This document shows positions 42,105 through 51,135 of a stretch of DNA of 64,000 bases, piece by piece (position 1 is the first letter of the stretch; each line of letters opens with the position of its first letter). Location of the stretch: contig MWTA01000063.1 in NCBI GenBank assembly GCA_002050125.1, forward strand, positions 1 through 64,000. The letters are read 5' to 3'. A program made the position numbers and the translations under genes. This stretch comes from Anaerolineae bacterium UTCFX2 (GTDB taxonomy: Bacteria > Chloroflexota > Anaerolineae > Anaerolineales > UBA4823). The notes under the pieces were generated by a model, which saw nothing but the letters and a program-made list of their open reading frames with translations, was not told the origin of the DNA and ran no database searches.

Positions 42105-43991
42105 AGCGAACCAATTTATTGCCCATACTTGTTATTGTAGCGTTCCTGGCGGTACTCCTGGCGCTGCCCAATCTGCTGTCCAACGAATATTATCTTCGCC
42201 TGGCAATCATGTCTGGTCTTTTCATCCTGCTGGCTTCGGCGCATAACATTCTGATGAAAGTAGGTCAGCTCTCCCTTGGTCCCGTGGCTTTTTACGGTTT
42301 AGGGGCTTACGTTTCGGCGATCCTGAGTGTGCGCTATCACACACCATTTCTACTTGCCTTTCTAGCCGCGGGAGTGATAACGGCTGCAGTAGGATGGGTG
42401 ATCGGGAAATTGACCCTTAAACTGCGGACAGCGTATTTTGTCCTGGTGACAATTGGCTTTGCTGAATTCTTCCGCCTGGTCGCCATAAACTGGACCGATA
42501 TGACAAACGGTCCAATGGGTATCACCGCGGTGCCTGCGCCAGCGTCCTGGTTTGTGGGCTACCGACCTTACTATTACTTCATTCTGCTTCTGGTGGTGCT
42601 GGTGCTTGCAGCCCTTTACCGGATCGAGCATTCCACCATTGGGCGGGCGATGCACGCCATCCGGGAGAACGAGACATTAGGGCGATCGGTCGGCATCGAC
42701 AGCTATCGTTACATGATGTTTGCGGCGGTTCTCAGCTCGTTTATCATCGGCTTGTCGGGAAGTTTTTACGCCCACTTCTTTCAGTTCGTTGGACCCGAAC
42801 TGCTCAGCTTTGACCTCACTATCGCCATTGTGATTATGGTGATCGCCGGCGGGCGCAGCACGCTCGCGGGACCGGTCATCGGGGCGATCTTGTTCACAAT
42901 CATCCCAGAGTTGCTGCGCGCGGCTTCATCCTATCGAATGGTCATTTATGGGGCTTTGCTGGTATTGCTGATGCTTTTTATGCCGGATGGCATTCTGCCG
43001 GCGGTGATGACCCTGCTGCGCCGGATAATCGCGCTAGTCAGCCCCGCTCTTCAGAGATTGGCAACTTCATTGACGGGCAAGCCGTTTGCGCTTCCTCAAC
43101 CTGTTGAAAGTGCGCCGGCTCTCGCGAATGCAGCAGCCACTATGGATGCGCCTCGCGCGCTTACCAGCTTGACCTCTAAAGACGATGGCGGTTTGACCGC
43201 ACCGAATAAGGATAAGCTCGAAGGACAAAAAGAGCTCATTCGCGTGGAAGATCTGAGTGTTCACTTCGGCGGGATCCACGCGGTTGAGCGCCTGTCATTC
43301 AGCGTTGAACAGGGCGAGATTTTCGCGATTATTGGGCCCAATGGAGCCGGAAAAACCACTCTGCTCAATGCGATCACCCGCCTGGGACCGATTACCTCTG
43401 GGACGATAACCTTTCAGGGCGAGACGCTCAATTCGCTTCAGGCGCACGATGTTGCCAGGCGCAGGCTCGTGCGCACCTTCCAGCACACCAGCGTATTTCC
43501 TCATGTAACAACCAACCGCAACCTGGTGTTGGCGCATAATCTACGTGAGCCAGCCGGTTTGCTGCCCAACTTACTGCGCACACGCCACTACCGCGCCTCT
43601 GAAGTAGACTGCCGTATCCGCGCCAAAGAGGTACTGGCTTTCTTGAAACTGGAACATCATGCCGATACTCAAGCCAACAGCCTTCCTTATGGGAATCAAC
43701 GCTTGTTGGAACTGGGCATTGCCATGATGACCAACCCTAGTGTGCTGCTTCTCGACGAACCGGCAGCCGGGATGAACTCCACAGAAGTTGAAATGCTGAT
43801 GGATTTAATCCTGTCCATCAGAGACATGGGCGTCACGGTGATCCTGGTGGAGCACGACATGAAGCTCGTCATGGGCATTTCAGAGCGAATCCTGGTTTTG
43901 AACTATGGAAAACGGATCGCCATGGGACACCCGGATGAAATCCGCCAGAATGAAGATGTGATCACTGCTTATCTTGGGAGGCGGGCTGCCG

Positions 43992-44008
<17 letters not shown>
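42101..44008 (+). CDS. Fused ABC permease-ATPase (LivM-LivG)
   Basis: This 635-residue fusion carries a LivM-type permease in residues 1-315 (about nine helices, with GRSTLAGPVIGAIL near 265). A variable 60-residue Ala/Pro/Leu linker follows, and then a LivG-type ATPase from about 375. The Walker A is GPNGAGKTT, the signature region reads LPYGNQRLLELG (normal for LivG, which lacks LSGGQ), the Walker B is LLLDEPAAGMN, and the switch His lies in VEHDMK. The usual two genes are joined without any stop. The ATPase LivF follows and overlaps it. The fusion fixes a one-to-one ratio of permease to ATPase. Confidence 0.93.
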
Positions 44009-44696
<688 letters not shown>

Positions 44697-44724
44697 AAAA
44701 AATGATTAAGGAGCTCGTCTTCAA

Positions 44725-45999
44725 ATGAATCCGCATCCAGAGGCAGTTCTTGCTTCCATCGATCAGCGCCGCGCTGAGATCGTTGCGTTTCTGCAAAAAC
44801 TGATCAGCTACCAAAGCGTAACTGGTCAGGAAGGGGAAATCCAGGCTTTTGCCGCCGGCTACATGAAGGAACTCGGTTTAGACGTGGATGTCTTCGAGCC
44901 GGACGTGGATCGTTTGCGCAGTTACCCTGGTTTTCTCGAACCTGAACTGCCTTTTGCTGGGCGCCCCAACGTGGTGGGCGTTTGGAAAGGCTCCGGCGGC
45001 GGGCGTTCGCTTTTGCTCAACGGTCATGTGGACACCGTTCCGCTGGAACCGCTGAGCGAATGGGAAACAGGACCGCTGGCTGGGGAAATCGTCGAGGGGA
45101 AGATCGTCGGGCGCGGGGCTTCAGATATGAAATCCGGCGTGGCGGCGATGACCATGGCGGTCCAGATTCTCAAGCAGATGGGTGTACAGTTAAAGGGTGA
45201 CGTGATCCTGGAATATGTGGTGGACGAAGAACGCACCGGTCTCGGCACCCTGGCGTGCGTCGAGCGCGGCTACACCGCCGATGCGGGTATCTGCTGCGAG
45301 ACGAGCGATCTGGAAGTGATGCCGGCTTGTATTGGCAGGATGTGGTTCACGGTGAAGCTCAAGGGCAAACCCACCGGCATCGCCACCCGCTGGGAGGGGG
45401 TAAGCTCGATCGAGAAGGCTTATAAGATCATCCAGGCGGTGGAAGACTTGGAGAAGATCCGCATCCAGGATTTGCATCACCCCCTCTATCCGGACAACCG
45501 CGGCGCGCTGCCCTGCGCGGTGACGATGATCCACGCCGGCACTTTCCCGAGCACCGCCCCCGAGGATGCAGTGCTGCGCGGCAGCCTGGGGTTGATGCCT
45601 TATGAAGATCCCGAGGACGCCAAACAACAGTTAATTGACCAGATTGACCTGGTGTGCAAAGCCGATCCCTGGCTGCGCGATCACCCGCCCTTCATCACCA
45701 CCGAAGGCGGTTATGTCGCCGCAGGGGCGGAAATCCCGCGCGATCACCCCATCGTTCAGACGATGCAAGCCAACTTCCAAAGCGTAACCGGACGGCTGCC
45801 GGTGATCAGCGGCAGGATGGGCGCGGCGGACACGCGCTTCTTAACCCGCAGCGGGCACACCCCCACCGTGATCTTTGGTCCCGGTGTGACCGCCCAGATG
45901 CACGCCATGAACGAGAACGTGCCCATCGATCACTTGATCACCGCCACGAAAGTGATCGCGTTAACGATTTTGAACTGGTGTAATTCAGACAAAGACTGA
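44725..45999 (+). CDS. M20-family amidohydrolase/deacylase (ArgE/DapE type)
   Basis: The 424-residue zinc peptidase-family protein has NGHVDTVP (first zinc ligand and catalytic Asp), GRGASDMKSG (bridging Asp), DEE near residue 172 (catalytic Glu and zinc Glu), and a dimerisation domain in the middle. M20 enzymes hydrolyse N-acyl, N-carbamoyl or N-formyl amino acids. It is the last gene of the transporter operon, 28 bases after LivF. It may open or deacylate the linear amide formed from the imported compound, by inference. AAGGAG lies 11 bases before the ATG. Confidence 0.88.
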   Translation: MNPHPEAVLASIDQRRAEIVAFLQKLISYQSVTGQEGEIQAFAAGYMKELGLDVDVFEPDVDRLRSYPGFLEPELPFAGRPNVVGVWKGSGGGRSLLLNGHVDTVPLEPLSEWETGPLAGEIVEGKIVGRGASDMKSGVAAMTMAVQILKQMGVQLKGDVILEYVVDEERTGLGTLACVERGYTADAGICCETSDLEVMPACIGRMWFTVKLKGKPTGIATRWEGVSSIEKAYKIIQAVEDLEKIRIQDLHHPLYPDNRGALPCAVTMIHAGTFPSTAPEDAVLRGSLGLMPYEDPEDAKQQLIDQIDLVCKADPWLRDHPPFITTEGGYVAAGAEIPRDHPIVQTMQANFQSVTGRLPVISGRMGAADTRFLTRSGHTPTVIFGPGVTAQMHAMNENVPIDHLITATKVIALTILNWCNSDKD

Positions 46000-46115
46000 G
46001 GCCGCTAAAGCTGAGGTTGGTTCTGCGCCAGGCTTCCAGGATGCCATCGAGGGGTTCGATGGCGTTTCGCGTTCTGCCCCATGCACAAGAATCCCCGCTT
46101 TCAACCCCATCTAGC

Positions 46116-46139
46116 AAAAACCCCCACTGCTGGGGGTTT
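46116..46139 (-). terminator. Intrinsic terminator downstream of tRNA-Val
   Basis: AAACCCCCA (46118-46126) and TGGGGGTTT (46131-46139) form a perfect nine-base stem with loop CTGC. Read on the reverse strand the stem is followed by five T residues, as expected for termination of the tRNA-Val transcript. It could also stop plus-strand transcription from the M20 gene. Confidence 0.85.
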
Positions 46140-46144
46140 CCGAG

Positions 46145-46218
46145 TGGGCAGAACAGGACTCGAACCTGCGACCTCCTCTGTGTAAGAGAGGCGCTCTAAC
46201 CAACTGAGCTATCCGCCC
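46145..46218 (-). tRNA. tRNA-Val (anticodon TAC)
   Basis: The reverse strand folds into a full cloverleaf. The seven-base acceptor stem is GGGCGGA with TCTGCCC (one G-U pair). The D-stem is GCTC/GAGC, the anticodon stem CCTCT/AGAGG has loop CTTACAC, and the T-arm contains TTCGAGT. The anticodon TAC (46182-46184, reverse) reads valine GUA codons. The 3' CCA is not encoded. It has its own promoter and terminator. Confidence 0.97.
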
Positions 46219-46229
46219 ACAGCATGTGA

Positions 46230-46259
46230 ATTGTATTGCGACCTTCCCGATTCTGTCAA
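46230..46259 (-). promoter_or_regulatory. Sigma-70-type promoter for tRNA-Val
   Basis: On the reverse strand TTGACA (46254-46259) and TACAAT (46230-46235) are separated by 18 bases, and the tRNA begins 12 bases after the -10. This is a near-consensus housekeeping promoter. Confidence 0.8.
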
Positions 46260-46397
46260 TAGAGTTGATCGTATCGCTTGCCAGCAATGCAAATTGGAAA
46301 TTTCAACGATTTATCGCGGAACAACGAACATATTGCTATTTTGCATGTGAAATCGATGTAAAAAAGTTGTTGGAATTTAAATTTATTACATAAAGTA

Positions 46398-46426
46398 TTG
46401 CACATCTCACATAATTATGATAAACT
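46398..46426 (+). promoter_or_regulatory. Candidate promoter upstream of the RpiR-family gene
   Basis: TTGCAC (46398-46403) and TAAACT (46421-46426) have a 17-base spacer in a markedly AT-rich stretch (about 46270-46440). The RpiR-family start is 60 bases downstream. The rest of the interval between the tRNA-Val promoter and this site shows no gene. Confidence 0.5.
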
Positions 46427-46486
46427 AAAAGCGGTTTAATCGCTTATCCTGCTATCATCCATGTGTTCGCGCACAGGAGGACTGCC

Positions 46487-47323
46487 ATGTCATACGAAGA
46501 CCGCATCCGCCAAGAGCGTTCTAATATGTCAAAGAGTTTTTCCAAGCTCGCAGATTTCCTGCTGGATTCATACGTGGAAGCCGCGTTCATGACCGCCAGC
46601 GAACTGGCTCACACACTCAACCTGGATGCCGCAACGGTGGTGCGCTTCTCACAGCACCTGGGGTATGACGGCTTCCCAAAGTTGCAGCGCGAAATCCGCC
46701 AGCGGGTAAAAGACGATCTCCTCATTCGCCCAAAGCAAGCCGAGGCGGAGGAATCTGTGCCAGGGATCGCCTCCACCGCAATGCAAGAAGTATCGATCTC
46801 CCTCGAACAAACCCGAATCGCCCTGGACACTGAGGTGATGGAAGCGCTGGCGGAAAGAATCGGTCAGGCGCGCCGGATTATTATCCTTGCCGAAGGTCCG
46901 GCGCAGCCCTCGGCGTACAGCCTGGTCCTATTCATGGAAGAGGGCGGGTTTCCGGTCTACATCGCCCGCGCCGGAATCGCCGACCTGGCGCGCACAGTCA
47001 ACACCGCTACCCCCTTCGATCTGATCCTTGCGATGGAAGTGGCGGGGCAGGCGCCCTATATCGCGCGCGCTCTGGAAGAAGCCCAGCTAAAGGGCATCCC
47101 CACCGCCGCAATTGTCGGATCAGCTTCGCTCGCCTCCGCCCGCTTTGCGAACAACGTGCTGGCAGCTCACGCCCACCCGTCGATGGGCGTTGGGATTGTC
47201 TCGATCGAAGCGATCGTCTACGCCCTTTCACAGGTTTTGCGCTGGCGCTTCGCAGATCGCTTTGCCGGGACCGAACAGGCAATCTCCGAGCTGTCAGAGC
47301 GCATTCAGATGCCGTTCGATTAG
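46487..47323 (+). CDS. RpiR/MurR-family transcriptional regulator
   Basis: The 278-residue protein has an N-terminal RpiR helix-turn-helix (about residues 1-75; TASELAHTLNLDAATVVRFSQHLGY) and a C-terminal SIS-type domain (about 120-260). The phospho-sugar loop is poorly conserved (ILAEGPAQPSAYSL), so the ligand may not be a sugar phosphate. AGGAGG lies seven bases before the chosen ATG. It precedes an FAH-family hydrolase gene by 64 bases on the same strand and may regulate it or the divergent set. Confidence 0.88.
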   Translation: MSYEDRIRQERSNMSKSFSKLADFLLDSYVEAAFMTASELAHTLNLDAATVVRFSQHLGYDGFPKLQREIRQRVKDDLLIRPKQAEAEESVPGIASTAMQEVSISLEQTRIALDTEVMEALAERIGQARRIIILAEGPAQPSAYSLVLFMEEGGFPVYIARAGIADLARTVNTATPFDLILAMEVAGQAPYIARALEEAQLKGIPTAAIVGSASLASARFANNVLAAHAHPSMGVGIVSIEAIVYALSQVLRWRFADRFAGTEQAISELSERIQMPFD

Positions 47324-47387
47324 CTGCGTTTGAATTTCAAGTTTTACACCCCTTCACCCACCCCAATTAAACAAGGAGGTTCTGTTT

Positions 47388-48170
47388 ATGCGCCTGATAC
47401 GCTATCTGAAAGGTGATCAGCCTCCTGCATATGGCTGGCTGCTCGACGAGCCAACCGGTTCGTATGCCGGAGCAATCGAAGGCTCTCCGTTCGAAGGATT
47501 TCGACGCATGGACGCGGATACGCCCCTGCAATCGATCCGGCTGCTTTCACCGATCCTGCCGGGCAAGATCATTGGCATCGGCAGAAACTATGCCGCACAC
47601 GCGCATGAGCACGGCGCGGAGATTCCCGAGATACCGCTTTTCTTCTTGAAGCCTCCCTCGGCGGTGATCGGACCCGACGAACCGATTGTGCTGCCACCCC
47701 AATCGCAGCAGGTTGAGCACGAAGCCGAACTGGTCGTTGTAATCGGAAAGCGCGGCCGCTGGCTCTCCCCTGAGGAATCGCTCGATTACATTCTGGGGTA
47801 TACTGTGGGAAATGATGTTACCGCAAGAGACCTGCAGCGCAAGGACGAGCAGTGGACGCGCGCCAAGGGCTTCGACACCTTCTGCCCCATCGGACCCTGG
47901 ATCGAAACCGATTTCGACCCCGCCGACAGCTTGATCACCTGCCACGTCAACGGTGAAATGCGTCAGATGTCCTCGACCCGCGATATGATCTTCAACGTCC
48001 GGCAGCTCATCGCGTACGTCTCTTCCGTGATGACGCTGGAACCGGGCGATCTTATAATGACTGGCACTCCGGCAGGCGTCGGACCGCTGCTGGACGGAGA
48101 CCTGGTCGAAGCCACTGTTGAGGGTTTGGGCACGTTGCGGAACCCCGTCGTAAAAGAGGGCAGTCACTGA
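47388..48170 (+). CDS. Fumarylacetoacetate hydrolase-family protein
   Basis: The 260-residue protein matches the FAH family of C-C bond hydrolases, decarboxylases and isomerases. It has IGIGRNYAAHAHEH, the metal ligands in VEHEAELVVVIGKRGR, and GNDVTARDLQRKD then GFDTFCPIGPW. Members include acylpyruvases, oxaloacetate decarboxylases and 2-hydroxyhepta-2,4-dienedioate isomerases. The context (an RpiR regulator upstream, a membrane protein downstream) does not fix the substrate. AAGGAGG precedes the ATG by nine bases. Confidence 0.88.
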   Translation: MRLIRYLKGDQPPAYGWLLDEPTGSYAGAIEGSPFEGFRRMDADTPLQSIRLLSPILPGKIIGIGRNYAAHAHEHGAEIPEIPLFFLKPPSAVIGPDEPIVLPPQSQQVEHEAELVVVIGKRGRWLSPEESLDYILGYTVGNDVTARDLQRKDEQWTRAKGFDTFCPIGPWIETDFDPADSLITCHVNGEMRQMSSTRDMIFNVRQLIAYVSSVMTLEPGDLIMTGTPAGVGPLLDGDLVEATVEGLGTLRNPVVKEGSH

Positions 48171-48178
48171 TCTAGAAA

Positions 48179-49195
48179 ATGCAACTGGATATCCATACCG
48201 CAGTCCAGACCGCGTTAGTGATCTCTGTGGTCGCCTTGATCCTGAGCATCTGGTTTGGGATTCAAGCAATCCGCAAAGCGCGCGCGCTTCCTTTTTTCCG
48301 GATGCGCCGCGAGACCATGACCCGCGGCTGGAGGCTGCTGGGTTGGGCTGCCTTCTGGGCGATACTGGCGGTGCTGCTGAACACGCGGGCTGAAGCGTTT
48401 ATCTACCGATTCCACCCGCCCACTGCCACATTCACCCTGACCCCTACGATAACGCTCACCCCTTCGATCACCCTCTCGCCGACCATCACGCTCACACCTT
48501 CGCTCACCCTTACGCCAGCCATCTCGAACACGCCCTCGATTACGCCTACACCGGCAATCCCGCTGGCGGTCGAAATGCTGTTCGAGAGCACCATCACCCC
48601 CAACCCCGAAGCGCTGTTTTCAGATTTGACCTTCACCGATGGAATCGACTCGGAATACCGCCCGCTCAAACCGGGCGAAGTTTTCCAGAACCCGATCGAT
48701 CACATGTACTCGGTGTTCAGTTACGACCAGATGATCGTCGGATCTCAATGGACCGCCTTGTGGTATAGAAACGGCGAGCTTGTTCATTACGAGACGCTGC
48801 CCTGGAACGGCGGATCGGGCGGTTTCGGTTACGCCGACTGGCAGCCCGACCCCTCGGAATGGCTGCCAGGCGAGTATGAAGTTCAGCTTTTCGTAGGAGA
48901 ACTCTGGCGGAAATCGGGTAGATTCACAGTGGAAGGAGAACCCCCGGCGCCTCAGCCGACCTCAACCTCCACTCCGACAGCCACGCCAACCCACACCAAT
49001 ACAGCTACACGCACACCGTTTCCAACCACGACCCGCCCTGCCACTAGCACCCCCCGTCCGACCGTGACGCCGTATATTTCGCCTACCCCCACTACCAAAC
49101 CAACCGCCTATCCAACCCTGACGCGCACCCCCACTCCGACAATCACAAACACGCGGCCGCCCACATTGCAAAATACCCCCACTTCAGGGTCGTAA
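48179..49195 (+). CDS. Membrane-anchored protein with Thr-Pro-rich stalks
   Basis: This 338-residue protein is not recognised as a known enzyme. It has two hydrophobic segments near the N-terminus (about residues 9-28 and 47-65). An extracytoplasmic TLTP/SITL-type repeat tract (about 80-120) follows, then a folded region of about 130 residues with Trp-rich beta-like sequence (WTALWYRNGELVHYE), and finally a second Thr/Pro tract to the C-terminus (about 258-338). Such low-complexity stalks are frequent in Anaerolineae surface proteins. The ribosome site is weak. Its 3' end overlaps the convergent psuG gene by 12 bases. Confidence 0.75.
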   Translation: MQLDIHTAVQTALVISVVALILSIWFGIQAIRKARALPFFRMRRETMTRGWRLLGWAAFWAILAVLLNTRAEAFIYRFHPPTATFTLTPTITLTPSITLSPTITLTPSLTLTPAISNTPSITPTPAIPLAVEMLFESTITPNPEALFSDLTFTDGIDSEYRPLKPGEVFQNPIDHMYSVFSYDQMIVGSQWTALWYRNGELVHYETLPWNGGSGGFGYADWQPDPSEWLPGEYEVQLFVGELWRKSGRFTVEGEPPAPQPTSTSTPTATPTHTNTATRTPFPTTTRPATSTPRPTVTPYISPTPTTKPTAYPTLTRTPTPTITNTRPPTLQNTPTSGS

Positions 49196-50131
49196 AAAAC
49201 CACCAGGCTTACTCAGTATAAAAAAATGGGAGACCCGCGCGGCGATCCGCGCGTTGTTCCTTAACAATTCCAGATTCACCGCCACGCTGCGCCCTGCAGT
49301 AAGCTGATTGATTCGCTCTAATAAAAAGGGCGTGACCGCCGGACCCCGGATCCGCTTTTCATCCGCCTCTCGCTGCGCGCTTCGAATCACCTCTTCGATC
49401 TCAGTCTGCGGCAGCGCATACGTTTCAGGCGGCGGGGCGGCGAGCAGAACCGCGCTGCGCAAGCCCAGTTTCCAATGGTTTCTGGCTAGTTCAGCCGCCT
49501 GTTCAGGGGTATCCACACGGCAGCTCACTTTCAATCCGCTCGACCGCGCGAAAAAAGCGGGGAAATCGTCGGTTTGATAACCGACGACCGGCACGGAATG
49601 GGTGTCGAGATATTCGAGCGTCGCGTCCAGATCTAGAATAGCCTTTGCGCCCGCGCAAACCACCATAATCGCGGTGGTGGCTAACTGCGGCAAGTCGGCT
49701 GAGATGTCGTATTGCGGGGAGCGATGGACGCCGCCGATGCCGCCTGTTGCAAAAATCCGGATGCCCGCCCAACCGGCTGCCAACATCGTCCCGGCGACCG
49801 TGGTGCCGCCGCTCCACTTGAATGAAACCGCTGGGGCGTAGTCGCGGATGCTGATCTTATGCAAATCATCGCCTTGAGCCAATTGTTCGATCTGCCCGGT
49901 ATCAAGGCCGACATGCACCCTGCCCTGCAACACCCCAACGGTTGCCGGGGTGGAACCTCCCGCGCGGATAATCTCTTCCAGATCCAGCGCGAGCTGCAAG
50001 TTTTGGGGATAAGGCAGTCCATGCGAGATCACCGCCGACTCGAGCGCAACTACCGGCGCGCCGTCAGATAGAGCTTGTGAAACAACTGGGGAAATATGTA
50101 AGTAAGGATAATCTGGTTTCAGCGCGTTCAT
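49184..50131 (-). CDS. psuG: Pseudouridine-5'-phosphate glycosidase
   Basis: This 315-residue enzyme cleaves pseudouridine 5'-phosphate to uracil and ribose 5-phosphate. Family hallmarks seen are ALESAVISHGLPYPQN with E31, SGGTTVAGT, TGGIGGVHR, and CAGAKAILDLDATLE with K163, the likely Schiff-base Lys. The length is normal. It overlaps the upstream kinase psuK by four bases (ATGA), so the two steps are coupled. The role is salvage of pseudouridine from RNA turnover. Confidence 0.95.
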   Translation of the reverse strand: MNALKPDYPYLHISPVVSQALSDGAPVVALESAVISHGLPYPQNLQLALDLEEIIRAGGSTPATVGVLQGRVHVGLDTGQIEQLAQGDDLHKISIRDYAPAVSFKWSGGTTVAGTMLAAGWAGIRIFATGGIGGVHRSPQYDISADLPQLATTAIMVVCAGAKAILDLDATLEYLDTHSVPVVGYQTDDFPAFFARSSGLKVSCRVDTPEQAAELARNHWKLGLRSAVLLAAPPPETYALPQTEIEEVIRSAQREADEKRIRGPAVTPFLLERINQLTAGRSVAVNLELLRNNARIAARVSHFFILSKPGGFLRP

Positions 50132-51081
50132 ATCACTAACCGGTCGTATAGTTTCTCCAGGCTCAGATCTGGGACGACCGCGCCCGGATAACGAAGCGTC
50201 AGACTGGCTGCCGAAACGCCCAGGCGCACCGCATCATCGATCGGGATGCCGTTCAGAAACGCAAAGATGACCGCGGAAGTAAGCGCGTCCCCGCCGCCCG
50301 TCGGGTCAACCACCTGAGTGCGCAGCGCGGGCACCTGTCCAGCAGTCTCAGATGTGGCATAGCACACGCCCAACTCAGCCTGGGCGACGATGGCAATTTC
50401 AACGCCTTGGCTGACCAGGCATTGCGCGGTTTCGAGGGCGTCCGGGGGGTTGGCTGGATCGTAAGTCCCGTAGCAGAGGATCGCTGCTTCAGCCAGGTTG
50501 GGCGTGATCAGTTTTAACCGGCGAAGATAGGGTTTCAGGCGGCTGGCGAGCAGCGTAGAGGTCGGGTCCGCGCATACCGGAATTTTGGCTTTTTTCGCCA
50601 ACGAGAAAATCTTGCGCAGCGTTTCTTTGTTCAGGTTGGCATCGACAAATACCAGCGAGGATTCATAAAATAACCTGGATAATTCCTCCACATACGCCGG
50701 CGTCAGGCAAGAGACGATTCGCATATCGTCCAGAGCATGTTGCAGCCAGCCCTTTTGGTCGACAAGCGCCAGATAGGTGCCAGTGGGATATTTATCGGTG
50801 CGCAAGATGTAGTCAGTTTCTACCCCGGCGCCTTGAACCTGCTGAATGAGCTGCTCTCCCGACCAATCCTGACCCGCAACCGTTAATAAAGTAACCGAAT
50901 GACCCAACCGGGCGAGGTTTTCGGACACATTTCGCGCCACCCCGCCAAAAGAAATCCGAATGCGCCCGGGGTTTGACGTGGCGGGCTGCAGATCGTGCAG
51001 GGGTCGTCCAACCAGGTCCTGTCCGGCTGCGCCGATCACCAGGATCGGCGCATCTGGCGATGCGATAGAAGCCTCATCCAT
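50128..51081 (-). CDS. psuK: Pseudouridine kinase (PfkB family)
   Basis: This 317-residue PfkB-family kinase has the sugar-binding start VIGAAGQDLVGRP, FGGVARNVSENLARLG and the catalytic DPTGGGDALTSA motif. Coupling to psuG identifies it as the kinase making pseudouridine 5'-phosphate. TGGAG lies seven bases before the ATG. A different nucleoside substrate is unlikely given the pair. Confidence 0.93.
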   Translation of the reverse strand: MDEASIASPDAPILVIGAAGQDLVGRPLHDLQPATSNPGRIRISFGGVARNVSENLARLGHSVTLLTVAGQDWSGEQLIQQVQGAGVETDYILRTDKYPTGTYLALVDQKGWLQHALDDMRIVSCLTPAYVEELSRLFYESSLVFVDANLNKETLRKIFSLAKKAKIPVCADPTSTLLASRLKPYLRRLKLITPNLAEAAILCYGTYDPANPPDALETAQCLVSQGVEIAIVAQAELGVCYATSETAGQVPALRTQVVDPTGGGDALTSAVIFAFLNGIPIDDAVRLGVSAASLTLRYPGAVVPDLSLEKLYDRLVI

Positions 51082-51135
51082 AGATGCTCTCCAGCATGGA
51101 TTTTATCATCAGCCGGATTTGAAAACAACCAGATG

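Noticed and set aside
46000-46110. Small open frame after the M20 gene overlapping the tRNA-Val region
   Set aside because: It has no ribosome site, no similarity I recognise, and runs through the terminator and tRNA antisense.
48430-48560. Repeat array resembling a CRISPR or minisatellite
   Set aside because: The periodicity is of Thr-Pro codons in a coding frame, with degenerate units and no spacers.
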